Shown: positions 1-6,399, numbered from the stretch's first letter. The stretch is 6,399 nucleotides of DNA from Candidatus Hydrogenedentota bacterium (GCA_903922535.1 CAIXUF010000413.1:1-6399), one strand, 5' to 3'. A program made the numbers and translations. The notes: a model not told the origin generated them from the letters alone.

Positions 1-1338
1 ATTCACCGCCATGAGCGCGGCGTTGTTGCCCGAGAAATCTTCATGGGCCCAAATTCCCTCGGGTTCGGTCGGCGGTGTGACGATGGTGCCGTCGTAGCCC
101 ACAAGAGGCCCAAACTTCGCGCCTCCGCTGTATTTCACCGAGACCTTGTGCAGGGTGAGGCCTTCCACTGCGCAGCGCTCCGCGCGTGGCAGCGCGCGGC
201 CAATCCAGCCCACCACCCGCCGGGCCTCGTCGAAATGGTTCCCGTACAACAGCGCCATCTGGTTCAGCACCAGGTCATACTCGGGGCAGATTGCGCCCGC
301 AAACAGCTCGAGGCTGGTGCCGTTGCATCCAGGCGGAACATCGGTCCGGCCGAGGTACACCCCGTGATAGTACGTGGACCGCGCATACCACGTGGCCAGA
401 TCACGGTCCGGCAGGCTCACCGACGAGCGGGCATAGAATTCCTTCCACCATTGCGCCGTGTCCCCCCGCAGGGCTTCATAACCGCGTGCCTGCGCCGCCT
501 CAGCCTTCTTCCATGCCGCCCCGGCCGGATCGCCGCCCGCATAGGATGAACCGGGAGCAATATACAAAGTAAACGTTCCTCCCGGCTTTTTGGCGCCCAG
601 CACGAACGTTTGCGCGTCAATAACCGGGTCAGTCCCTTCGAAGACGAGCGCGAGCGTGGCTGTGCAGGATTTTGGGCGCGTGGCCATCACCAGCAATCCA
701 TTTGTCCTTGGGACGCCGGTTCCGGCCCATGGATCGTGCGCTTTTGCGTAGAAGCCGCCGTTCGTATAGATTCGGACATTCTGATTGACGCCCACGCGCA
801 CCTGAAAGGGCAATGGGGCGTCGGCCGCGTCTGTGACCCGAATCACCAGGACCCCGTCGGGCGTGACGAACAGTTCACGATGGCTCTGAAAGGTGTTCGT
901 GCCTACGGTCAGACCCAAGTCCATGGCGAGAAAACCGGTGGCGACATCCAAGTGGTGCCGGAATGACGTCACCTGTCCCGGGTCGGAATCCCTGCCGTAG
1001 CCTCCGGTCAGGCTGAAGGGCTGATGACGATGGCCCTCCTCGTCCCACCAATACTGATATGACAGGTACGGCTCGTGCTCAAGCCCACCCGTCCTGTCCA
1101 TGCCAGGCGCACCCGGCACGGTAAACCCGTGCGGGCCGACCCGCAACACCGTCCCCCCCAGTCCCAGGCATTCATACTGGTACTGGGGATTGTTCAACCG
1201 CTCCAGACCCTCCTTCACAAAAGCCGCCTGCTGAAGGGTCGCCTCCCAACCGTCAGCGGCCGTATCGGCCGCGCCAGCCAACCCGGCAATGAGCGTTGCC
1301 GCGAGTATTACTGTGCAGGTGATGCGGGGATCCATCAT
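1..1338 (-). CDS. Secreted six-hairpin glycosidase-like protein (GH95/GH65-like), N-terminal part, runs off left edge
   Basis: This frame is open from an ATG at 1338 to the window edge, giving 446 codons without a stop; the C-terminus is missing. Residues 1-23 look like a Sec signal peptide: an Arg at position 5, a hydrophobic stretch at about 8-20 and an Ala-Gly-Ala cleavage site at 21-23, so the product is probably periplasmic or extracellular. Residues about 40-265 look like a beta-sandwich; the segment SHRELFVTPDGVLVIRV (152-168) resembles the N-terminal domain of GH95/GH65-type enzymes. From about 296 an alpha/alpha-barrel seems to begin, with WWKEFYARSSVSLPD (297-311), a Pro-Pro-Gly-Cys-Asn-Gly stretch (335-340) and EYDLVLNQM (353-361), patterns typical of six-hairpin glycosidases. 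The classic GH95 N-terminal motifs are not evident, so the exact family and substrate are unknown. The start overlaps the rhamnosidase stop by ATGA and has no good Shine-Dalgarno, which suggests translational coupling. A second ATG follows directly at 1335. Confidence 0.8.
   Translation of the reverse strand, partial: MMDPRITCTVILAATLIAGLAGAADTAADGWEATLQQAAFVKEGLERLNNPQYQYECLGLGGTVLRVGPHGFTVPGAPGMDRTGGLEHEPYLSYQYWWDEEGHRHQPFSLTGGYGRDSDPGQVTSFRHHLDVATGFLAMDLGLTVGTNTFQSHRELFVTPDGVLVIRVTDAADAPLPFQVRVGVNQNVRIYTNGGFYAKAHDPWAGTGVPRTNGLLVMATRPKSCTATLALVFEGTDPVIDAQTFVLGAKKPGGTFTLYIAPGSSYAGGDPAGAAWKKAEAAQARGYEALRGDTAQWWKEFYARSSVSLPDRDLATWYARSTYYHGVYLGRTDVPPGCNGTSLELFAGAICPEYDLVLNQMALLYGNHFDEARRVVGWIGRALPRAERCAVEGLTLHKVSVKYSGGAKFGPLVGYDGTIVTPPTEPEGIWAHEDFSGNNAALMAVN
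1335..1338 (-). promoter_or_regulatory. ATGA stop/start overlap between rhamnosidase and downstream six-hairpin gene
   Basis: The rhamnosidase TGA (1337-1335) shares bases with an ATG at 1338-1336 that opens the next frame; a second in-frame ATG follows at 1335-1333. The bases upstream are G-rich but contain no clear AGGAGG-like site. Such overlaps usually allow terminating ribosomes to restart on the next gene, so the two proteins are probably made together. Confidence 0.8.
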
Positions 1339-4139
1339 CCGCGCCCCGTGACCAGGAAGTGGTAGGTTCCCGCGCCAATGGCTATGTCCACGCAATCCGC
1401 TTTCACACTGGCCCCTGTTATGCCCGAAATCCCGCCAGCATAGGCGCTGTTTGACCACACCGTCTTACCACTTTCTTGTATTGTTGAAGGAGCGGTTCCG
1501 TTGCCGGGCAGACTCACCATCGCTGTCGTGTTGGCGGGAATCGTGACCTCCAGCGACAATGTGTCCCCATCGCGCCGCCAGTTGCTGACAATACGGCCAT
1601 GGATTGAGTTGTAGCTGCACTTTGCCCAAGTCAGGTCTCCCACAACCGCGGGTGCGATGACGATTTTCTTGAAACCGGGCGCCGATGCGTCGGGGCGGAT
1701 GCCAGCCAAGCCCTGATAGAACCAGCCACCGGGACTGGTGAAGCAGGAGTGGATTTGCGACCAATACCCGTTCCATTGCTCCCAGAAGGTGGTGGCGCCC
1801 TGCGACAGCATGTATCCCCAGCCTGGATAAGTCGTCTGGTTGAAGAGGGTGTGGAGCAGGTCGTTGCGTCCAGTTTCCTGCAGGTGCTGAATCAGGAAAT
1901 AGGTGCCAAGCATTCCCGTGTCCAGGTGTCCCTTGCCCTTCACCAGAATAAGGTCTTCGAGTTTCTTTTGGATCGTGCCGCGCAAGTCGTCCGGCACGAT
2001 GCCGGTCAACAGCGGCATCACCTGGTAAGACTGCTCGTCGAGAACATACCGTTGCTTCTGCGCATCGTAGAAGGCGGCGTGAATGAGCGGGCGCAGTTCG
2101 GTGAGCTTGGCGGCACAGCTCTCCGCGTCCTGAGTCTTTCCGAGTGCGCGCGCGCTTCGCTCAAGGATTTGCCACAAGTAGACGCGATAGCAGTTGTTGA
2201 ACAATTCGGCCGCCGGTGCGGACGGCCAGTTGTTTGTATCCATGCCGCGCCCGGGCGGAACCCAGTCGCCGATGAAGTCCCATTCGCCGCCATAGTGCCG
2301 CATCACGCCGTCCTTGCACTTTTCCTCAAGAAACGCGACATACCGGCGCATTGATTCGTAGGCGTGTTCGAGCAGGCGCTGGTCGCCGTAATACAGGTAG
2401 AGCTTCCAGGGCAAAACGCAGCCGGTGCCGCCCCATGCCGGTCCACCCCCGCCGCCCCAGTCGGGCGCGGTGTGGGGCATCTCGCCGGTGAACCGTTTCT
2501 GGGCATCCAGCCAATCGACCGCCCACTTCCCGTAGAAGGCTGCGGCCTGCACGTTCATTACCTGCGATTCGATGCCCACCTGGCCGTCCCCGTAGCCCAA
2601 CCGTTCTCGGTGCGGACAGTCCACCATGTAACCGCCAAGATTGAGGTTGCGAAGCGTCCACTGGTTGACCTGATGGATGCGGTTGAACAGGTCGTTGGAG
2701 CATGCAAAATCACCGGCGGGTTCGAGGTCCGATTCGATCAGGAGAGCCTCGGCATCGCCGGGGGCTGGGGGTGCCGGCAGTCCCTCGACAATGACATAGC
2801 GGAAGCCGTGGTAGTTGAATTTCGAGCAGAACTGTTCGCCGGTCTTTCCCGCCGAGATGAACTCATCGAACTGGTTGAAGGTCTGGTAGCTGACAGGTCC
2901 CTTGGGCGTTTCGACGGTTTTGGGTGTGGAGGCAGGACCAATCTTTCCCGCAGGCGTGTCATCGCTCCCGGCGGACTGAAACCGTTTGTCGGCATAGGAC
3001 ATCACCACCTTTTCCCCAGGATTCAACTGGGGCAAGCGAAGCCGCAGCCAGCCGGTCAGGTTGGTGCCGAAATCCAATTCCCAAGTATTGGCTCCCAGGG
3101 CAGTGCAGACCACCATGGGAATTACTTGACCGATCCGGTTTCTTGGACACGCCTGTGCGGTTACTTCGGCTTGCGGTGCCGCGACCTCTTCGGCGGGTGT
3201 CCACGTCCCCGTTGCACATTCGGGCTCGTTCCACCCCAAAATGGCGCGGCGGGCATCCACGCATTCGCCGCCAAATTCGTTCCACGCCCATTTTCCCACC
3301 AGGGAATGGGTGCTGGCCATAGCGGTCCAGGTGCGGTCCGTTCCCACGGTCACGCGCTGGCCGTTCACGGACATGTCTATCTGCACCCTCGCCATTGGCG
3401 TGGACTTGTTCCATCCCCTGCCCAGCCACAGGCCAACACAGTTGGCACCGGGGCGCAAGAACTTGCCGATGTCATGGGTGGTATAGAACGAACGGTGCTT
3501 ATAATCCGACACTGCCGGCGCGAGCACGTCGTCCCCGGCTTTCTGCCCATTCACATACAATTCATAATAGCCCATCACATTTACGTACGCCACGGCCCGG
3601 CCGGGCACAGCCGCCAAGGTAAACTCCTTGCGAACCCAGGGCGCCGTTGCCATGCTTTGGTCTGTACCTGCCGGTTTAATCCAAGCCGCCTGCCAGTCTC
3701 CCGGTGTCAAGAGCCCCATGGTCCATGATGCGCCCGCACTCCACGTCGACGCCACCCCGTCCTTGTCCCACGCACGCACCTTCCAACAACACGCCATCCG
3801 CGACGCGAGCGGTTTGCCCTGGTACACCACCTGTGTGCTCTGGTCCGAGACCACCCTGCCGCTGTCCCAAAGATCCCCCTGGTCCGTGGCAAGAATTTCG
3901 GGCGTTGACGCGACCAGCACCTGATACGCCGTTTGCATCGCCCCGCGTTCGGTCGAGTCGAGCACCCAACCCAGCCGTGGCTGCACTACATCAATACCGA
4001 GAGGATTCTCCCGGTACTCACAGCGCAGTTGCATGGGCACCAGTTCCGCCACGGCCATGACCGGCGCCACCCCAATGGAAAACAGCCCCAGCAGCATGAA
4101 AAGCGTTCGTCTAGAAAACCAATGGTTTCTCGAATACAT
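1335..4139 (-). CDS. Secreted alpha-L-rhamnosidase, glycoside hydrolase family 78
   Basis: Hydrolyses terminal alpha-L-rhamnosyl residues from glycans or glycosides by an inverting mechanism (family knowledge). The 934-residue product has a signal peptide at about 1-31, with SRRTLFM (9-15) ahead of the hydrophobic core and cleavage near Val-Met-Ala (27-29) or Ala-Val-Ala (29-31). Domains in order: a fibronectin-like module (about 36-142, with NPLGID at 45-50 and WDSGR at 91-95), the Bac_rhamnosid_N sandwich (about 165-320, VNGQKAGDDVLAPAVSDY at 196-213), a concanavalin-like rhamnosid domain (about 335-470), the six-hairpin catalytic barrel (about 470-815) and a C-terminal beta domain (about 818-934). 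Candidate general acid is Glu512 in DCPHRER (507-513); candidate base is Glu787 in GATTFWEQW (781-789), followed by His797. Length is normal for GH78. The ATG at 4139 is chosen because AAGGAG lies 8 bases upstream and the signal peptide begins here; the frame can be extended to a TTG at 4229 but that adds an unlikely 30-residue leader. Confidence 0.95.
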   Translation of the reverse strand: MYSRNHWFSRRTLFMLLGLFSIGVAPVMAVAELVPMQLRCEYRENPLGIDVVQPRLGWVLDSTERGAMQTAYQVLVASTPEILATDQGDLWDSGRVVSDQSTQVVYQGKPLASRMACCWKVRAWDKDGVASTWSAGASWTMGLLTPGDWQAAWIKPAGTDQSMATAPWVRKEFTLAAVPGRAVAYVNVMGYYELYVNGQKAGDDVLAPAVSDYKHRSFYTTHDIGKFLRPGANCVGLWLGRGWNKSTPMARVQIDMSVNGQRVTVGTDRTWTAMASTHSLVGKWAWNEFGGECVDARRAILGWNEPECATGTWTPAEEVAAPQAEVTAQACPRNRIGQVIPMVVCTALGANTWELDFGTNLTGWLRLRLPQLNPGEKVVMSYADKRFQSAGSDDTPAGKIGPASTPKTVETPKGPVSYQTFNQFDEFISAGKTGEQFCSKFNYHGFRYVIVEGLPAPPAPGDAEALLIESDLEPAGDFACSNDLFNRIHQVNQWTLRNLNLGGYMVDCPHRERLGYGDGQVGIESQVMNVQAAAFYGKWAVDWLDAQKRFTGEMPHTAPDWGGGGGPAWGGTGCVLPWKLYLYYGDQRLLEHAYESMRRYVAFLEEKCKDGVMRHYGGEWDFIGDWVPPGRGMDTNNWPSAPAAELFNNCYRVYLWQILERSARALGKTQDAESCAAKLTELRPLIHAAFYDAQKQRYVLDEQSYQVMPLLTGIVPDDLRGTIQKKLEDLILVKGKGHLDTGMLGTYFLIQHLQETGRNDLLHTLFNQTTYPGWGYMLSQGATTFWEQWNGYWSQIHSCFTSPGGWFYQGLAGIRPDASAPGFKKIVIAPAVVGDLTWAKCSYNSIHGRIVSNWRRDGDTLSLEVTIPANTTAMVSLPGNGTAPSTIQESGKTVWSNSAYAGGISGITGASVKADCVDIAIGAGTYHFLVTGRG

Positions 4140-4147
4140 TTTTGTCA

Positions 4148-4153
4148 CTCCTT
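4148..4153 (-). promoter_or_regulatory. Ribosome binding site of the rhamnosidase gene
   Basis: On the minus strand the hexamer AAGGAG, within GGAAGGAG, stands 8 bases before the ATG at 4139. It is the strongest Shine-Dalgarno in the window and decides the start in favour of 4139 over the in-frame TTG at 4229. Confidence 0.85.
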
Positions 4154-4240
4154 CCGGCGTGGATGCCGACGATGTTGACGGAGCAAAAACCGTAGACGCT
4201 CCTGCGCTGGCCGCACACAATCCAAACAATCACCTGTCCG

Positions 4241-4259
4241 TTGCGCCATAAGGCCGCAA
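4241..4259. repeat. Bulged hairpin in the leader region of the rhamnosidase gene
   Basis: TTGCGCC (4241-4247) pairs with GGCCGCAA (4252-4259) leaving one bulged base at 4254 and a 4-base loop (ATAA). The outer arms TTGCG/CGCAA match those of the palindrome at 4331-4347. The heptamer TGTCCGT flanks it as a direct repeat at 4235-4241 and 4260-4266. It lies about 100 bases upstream of the rhamnosidase ATG, where an operator or RNA element might be placed. There is no U-tract after it. Confidence 0.5.
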
Positions 4260-4330
4260 TGTCCGTCCGTAAGACAAGTTAAGATTTCAGCCGTTCCAGT
4301 ACCAGCACCCAATCCTGTGGGGAAGGCACA

Positions 4331-4347
4331 TTGCGTTTAAAACGCAA
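4331..4347. repeat. Perfect 8-bp inverted repeat across the DUF4038 stop codon
   Basis: TTGCGTTT (4331-4338) and AAACGCAA (4340-4347) are exact reverse complements around a single central base; the TAA stop of the DUF4038 gene (4339-4337) lies in the middle. As RNA it could form a 7-bp stem with a 3-base loop. No U-tract follows on the minus strand, so it is not a canonical intrinsic terminator. It could be a weak 3' hairpin or a dimeric repressor operator; the sequence does not decide. Confidence 0.6.
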
Positions 4348-5974
4348 CGGGCCGTGCCACTTCTACCCCGGGTTTCGCCTCAGCCTTCAATATGCCCTGA
4401 TCAAATCTCCGGCCCGTCGCCGGATCAAAGTAGTAGACATGCCAGTCTCTATCGGGCTCAAGGAGCTTCACCTCAGGACCGTCCCAATTGTAAATGTTGC
4501 GTCGTGGCAGGTAGATAAACCGCACCTCACCCGGAATGCCGGCGGCAAAGCAGCCTGGCGCCCATTCCGGATGCGGTTCGAATTGCTGCCAGGAGTACTG
4601 TTCGAGCAGCTTCTTGCCCAGCCCGACTTGGAACGACCCCGGATAGTTCATCCCTTCCTTCCAGGTGGTCCAGTCATAGGGCTGGCCGCCCCAAGCGCCC
4701 CAGTTGCCGTGATCCCCTTCCACGCCCGCGTGCCATACCCCCGCAGCGCCATAGGTGTGGCCGGCCGCACCGCTCAGCATGTTCCTCCAGAAAACATGCC
4801 GTTGAACATCACCGAACCCCTGCTGCATGTGCCCCTCATAACACGTTTCGCCGCACAGCACAGGCAGGGCGGGCTTCTTCGCGCAGGCCGAGGTGAGCAG
4901 GGCGAGCGTCTCCTTCGCAACGGCGAGCCGTTCGTCATGGTTTCCACCGACCATGTCGAAATCAATCAGGCTGACGTCACCCTCCGCGCCACGGCGTCCC
5001 TTCCCGGTGTGACAGGTAAGCGGATGCCTGTACGGATCCGTTTCTCTTACATATTCTGCAATTTCGGCCCAGGGACCCGCCCCCCACTTGGTTTCATCCG
5101 CAATCTCGCCCGCGAGGATCCAGGCCACCGGGTAGGCGCCGTAACGCGCAATCAGATAACGCCAGTGCCGCTTGAGACTGACGGGCCCGAAAGCCTCCAT
5201 GCTGTTGCAGTCACCCCGGCCCCATGCACCGACAATTGCCGGAACAAGTCCGGCGTCCGCGAGATGCTCAAGCCGTCTGTCCGCATTTTCAAAATACGCC
5301 GGGTTGATCACGCTCAGATCCCGCGCCAGATAAGGCTGCCCCCCCTCATTCTCCCAGCTTGGCTGGAAGAACTTCTCGTCGGGATAAGGTCCGCAGACAA
5401 TCTGCACCACGGAAAACCCCTTGGCCTTGCGGTCAGCCGTCAACGTCTGGAACCCTTCCCACGTCAGCCGTTTGCACAGGCCCTTCCACCACGTGTCCGC
5501 CAGCCAGAGAAACGGCGTGCCGTCAGCATGGGAAAAGTGACGTTGGTCCGCGGCGATTTGGATCGGACCGTGCTTATAGAGCAGATTGTCGCCCGCGTAC
5601 GGGTTGACTTCCACGCTGCCTTCGACACCGTGCAACCCGGCATCGTCTGTCCTGCTGCATTGGGTAATGTACCGATGACTGCCCGTAACCGGCGAGGCGT
5701 ACCGAACCTTCCATGCATCACCACCGGCCCAGAATGCCGGCACTGTTTTACTATTACCGGCCGGGTCGGTGAACACCGCGTCCACTGAAAGTTCCGTGAA
5801 GGGATTGGCATAAGGCCGGGCCGCGTTAAACGCGATTTCCACAACCTGGTTGGACTTGGCATCAAGCGCGGCGGCCGTGGATAGATTTGCAAAACAATAT
5901 AGCATTCCCAAGGCAACTGTCAGGAAAGCTTTGGCTTGCTGTGTCGTTTCCGTGCCTGTTTCGTGGCATTCCAT
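4337..5974 (-). CDS. Secreted DUF4038 apiosidase-like glycoside hydrolase (GH140-related) with DUF5060 and putative collagen-binding domain
   Basis: Predicted extracytoplasmic glycosidase of 545 residues. Domains in order: a signal peptide (about 1-36, hydrophobic core 16-31, Ala-rich cleavage region 34-36); an N-terminal DUF5060-like sandwich (about 44-123, with FWAGGDAWKVRY at 81-92); a TIM-barrel DUF4038 catalytic domain (about 140-450); and a C-terminal putative collagen-binding-type domain (about 455-545, YYFDPATGR at 514-522). Barrel landmarks are FLWLADTWW (155-163), WILAGE (285-290) and LPVLCGETCYEG (370-381). Glu290 and Glu376 sit at the ends of likely strands 4 and 7 and are candidate catalytic acid/base and nucleophile; Asp160 is another conserved-looking acidic residue. 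The GH140 founder acts on apiose in rhamnogalacturonan-II, but DUF4038 proteins are diverse, so apiosidase activity here is inference. The ATG has GAGG 8 bases upstream. The region before the hydrophobic core is long and acidic for a signal peptide (only one Lys). Whether the rhamnosidase gene is co-transcribed across the 197-base gap is open. Confidence 0.9.
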   Translation of the reverse strand: MECHETGTETTQQAKAFLTVALGMLYCFANLSTAAALDAKSNQVVEIAFNAARPYANPFTELSVDAVFTDPAGNSKTVPAFWAGGDAWKVRYASPVTGSHRYITQCSRTDDAGLHGVEGSVEVNPYAGDNLLYKHGPIQIAADQRHFSHADGTPFLWLADTWWKGLCKRLTWEGFQTLTADRKAKGFSVVQIVCGPYPDEKFFQPSWENEGGQPYLARDLSVINPAYFENADRRLEHLADAGLVPAIVGAWGRGDCNSMEAFGPVSLKRHWRYLIARYGAYPVAWILAGEIADETKWGAGPWAEIAEYVRETDPYRHPLTCHTGKGRRGAEGDVSLIDFDMVGGNHDERLAVAKETLALLTSACAKKPALPVLCGETCYEGHMQQGFGDVQRHVFWRNMLSGAAGHTYGAAGVWHAGVEGDHGNWGAWGGQPYDWTTWKEGMNYPGSFQVGLGKKLLEQYSWQQFEPHPEWAPGCFAAGIPGEVRFIYLPRRNIYNWDGPEVKLLEPDRDWHVYYFDPATGRRFDQGILKAEAKPGVEVARPVAF

Positions 5975-6043
5975 TATGGCAACCTCATCGTTTGTGTTTT
6001 CGCCACAAATTACAATCCACGCCGGGATAAAACCGGTGGTGTG
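5975..6043 (-). other. 69-base intergenic gap upstream of the DUF4038 gene, with a small hairpin
   Basis: Contains a 6-bp inverted repeat TTTGTG (5991-5996) / CACAAA (6004-6009) around a 7-base loop, immediately upstream of the GAGG ribosome binding site. A weaker GC-rich imperfect pairing occurs around 6019-6038. No U-tract terminator and no clear promoter are visible, so read-through from the upstream gene is the simplest reading. Confidence 0.45.
5983..5986 (-). promoter_or_regulatory. Ribosome binding site of the DUF4038 gene
   Basis: GAGG on the minus strand, in the context TGAGGT, stands 8 bases before the ATG at 5974. It is a shorter match than the one before the rhamnosidase but at the same spacing, and supports this ATG despite the unusually acidic N-terminus that follows. 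Confidence 0.6.
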
Positions 6044-6399
6044 TCATGGATGAGCCGGCGGGCGTACAACGGGATTGGCGTTTTCGGCATGATAGAGGGT
6101 AATCAATTCCTGAAAGGCCTTTTCACAGGCCTCATTGGGCTTGCCGCCATTTTGTTTCAGTTCGGCATCCAGAAGTGCGCGCAGATAGAGCTGCCGCCAT
6201 CGCCAGCCGGTGCGGGCTTGTGGCGTCAGCAACCCGTCAATCCGCTGCATTGCCGCGTATGCCTCTTCCGCGCCGGGGTCGGCCTGAGGCGCGGCGCCTT
6301 TTGACGGGAACCAGTCCATCTCAAGCTTCACGCCTTCCAACTCGCCCGGCCACCAGCGCCAATGATGGTTCTGTTCGAGCGTCTTCACGATACCCGCAA
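6044..6399 (-). CDS. C-terminal fragment of an unrecognised protein, enters from right edge
   Basis: The frame is open from the right edge to a TGA at 6044-6046 and gives 117 residues. A GTG at 6388 could be read as a start, but the frame stays open upstream (Ala-Gly-Ile precede it) and no Shine-Dalgarno is visible, so this is best read as the tail of a longer gene. The fragment is rich in Trp and charged residues: HHWRWWPGELEGVKLEMDWF near its start, then a predicted helical stretch (about EEAYAAMQRIDGLL, WRWRQLYLRALLDAELKQ, EACEKAFQELITLYHAE) and a Pro-rich end (VVRPPAHP). The helical tail ending in Tyr-His-Ala-Glu recalls the C-termini of large secreted glycosidase-like proteins such as DUF4838 members, but that is only an impression. 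It lies 69 bases upstream of the DUF4038 gene on the same strand and may share its operon. Confidence 0.7.
   Translation of the reverse strand, partial: AGIVKTLEQNHHWRWWPGELEGVKLEMDWFPSKGAAPQADPGAEEAYAAMQRIDGLLTPQARTGWRWRQLYLRALLDAELKQNGGKPNEACEKAFQELITLYHAENANPVVRPPAHP

Larger units (their letters stand above)
4140..4336 (-). other. 197-base intergenic gap between DUF4038 and GH78 genes
   Basis: The gap holds the AAGGAG ribosome binding site, the bulged hairpin at 4241-4259 and the 3' edge of no further gene; the palindrome at the upstream stop codon borders it. A short GGAGC/GCTCC pair (4180-4202 region) around a 13-base spacer is also present but weak. I could not identify a convincing sigma-70 promoter: hexamers such as TTGTCT near 4273 have no good partner at 16-18 bases. 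The length leaves room for a separate promoter for the rhamnosidase and its coupled downstream gene. Confidence 0.6.

Noticed and set aside
43..1365. Plus-strand open frames in the left 1.3 kb
   Set aside because: The minus-strand frame is open throughout, begins with a signal peptide and shows glycosidase-like motifs; the plus-strand products are Arg/Pro-rich low-information translations.
2364..3728. Long plus-strand open frame of 454 codons opposite the rhamnosidase
   Set aside because: The opposite strand encodes continuous GH78 domains; the plus-strand translation shows no family features.
4140..4229. N-terminal extension of the rhamnosidase from a TTG at 4229
   Set aside because: It would bury the AAGGAG site and the signal peptide behind a 30-residue Ala/Ser-rich leader; the ATG at 4139 is far better supported.
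4331..5788. Long plus-strand open frame of 485 codons opposite the DUF4038 gene
   Set aside because: It is an antisense shadow of a well-supported gene in G+C-rich DNA; its translation has no recognisable domain and no ribosome binding site.
5880..5930. Lipoprotein signal in the DUF4038 protein (Cys at residue 27)
   Set aside because: The residues before the Cys (Met-Leu-Tyr) do not fit a lipobox and the Cys lies within the hydrophobic core.
6010..6030. TGTAAT as a -10 promoter element upstream of the DUF4038 gene
   Set aside because: No acceptable -35 hexamer lies 16-18 bases upstream, so a promoter cannot be supported.
6044..6388. A complete 114-residue gene starting at the GTG at 6388
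   Set aside because: The frame remains open to the window edge and no ribosome binding site precedes the GTG, so it is read as the end of a longer gene.

Overview
The window is G+C-rich bacterial DNA. It is almost fully coding, and every supported gene lies on the minus strand, so transcription runs from the right edge to the left edge. Three of the four genes start inside the window. All three encode proteins with Sec-type (one possibly Tat-like) signal peptides, and all resemble enzymes or enzyme folds that act on plant or algal polysaccharides. There is no SusC/SusD pair, transposase, tRNA or regulator gene. The proteins look like those of free-living carbohydrate degraders of the Planctomycetota/Verrucomicrobiota/Kiritimatiellota/Lentisphaerota type. 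That taxonomic guess rests on protein style and gene content only, not on a search.

Layout in transcription order (right to left). (1) 6399-6044: the last 117 residues of an unrecognised protein that enters from beyond the right edge. (2) 5974-4337: a complete secreted DUF5060 + DUF4038 (apiosidase-like, GH140-related) + putative collagen-binding-domain glycosidase of 545 residues. (3) 4139-1335: a complete secreted GH78 alpha-L-rhamnosidase of 934 residues. (4) 1338-1: the first 446 residues of a secreted protein with a six-hairpin glycosidase-like (GH95/GH65-like) architecture, leaving through the left edge. Gene 4 overlaps the stop of gene 3 by an ATGA. The gaps are 69 bases between genes 1 and 2, and 197 bases between genes 2 and 3. 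The 197-base gap holds two inverted repeats that share TTGCG/CGCAA outer arms.

Taken together this looks like part of a glycan-degradation cluster that trims rhamnose-containing side chains outside the cytoplasm. GH78, GH140-like and GH95-like enzymes occur together in rhamnogalacturonan-II degradation systems, so a pectic or other rhamnose-containing substrate is a reasonable but unproven inference. The most notable points are the divergent, partial six-hairpin protein coupled to the rhamnosidase, and the paired palindromes in front of the rhamnosidase gene. I found no clearly unprecedented system.
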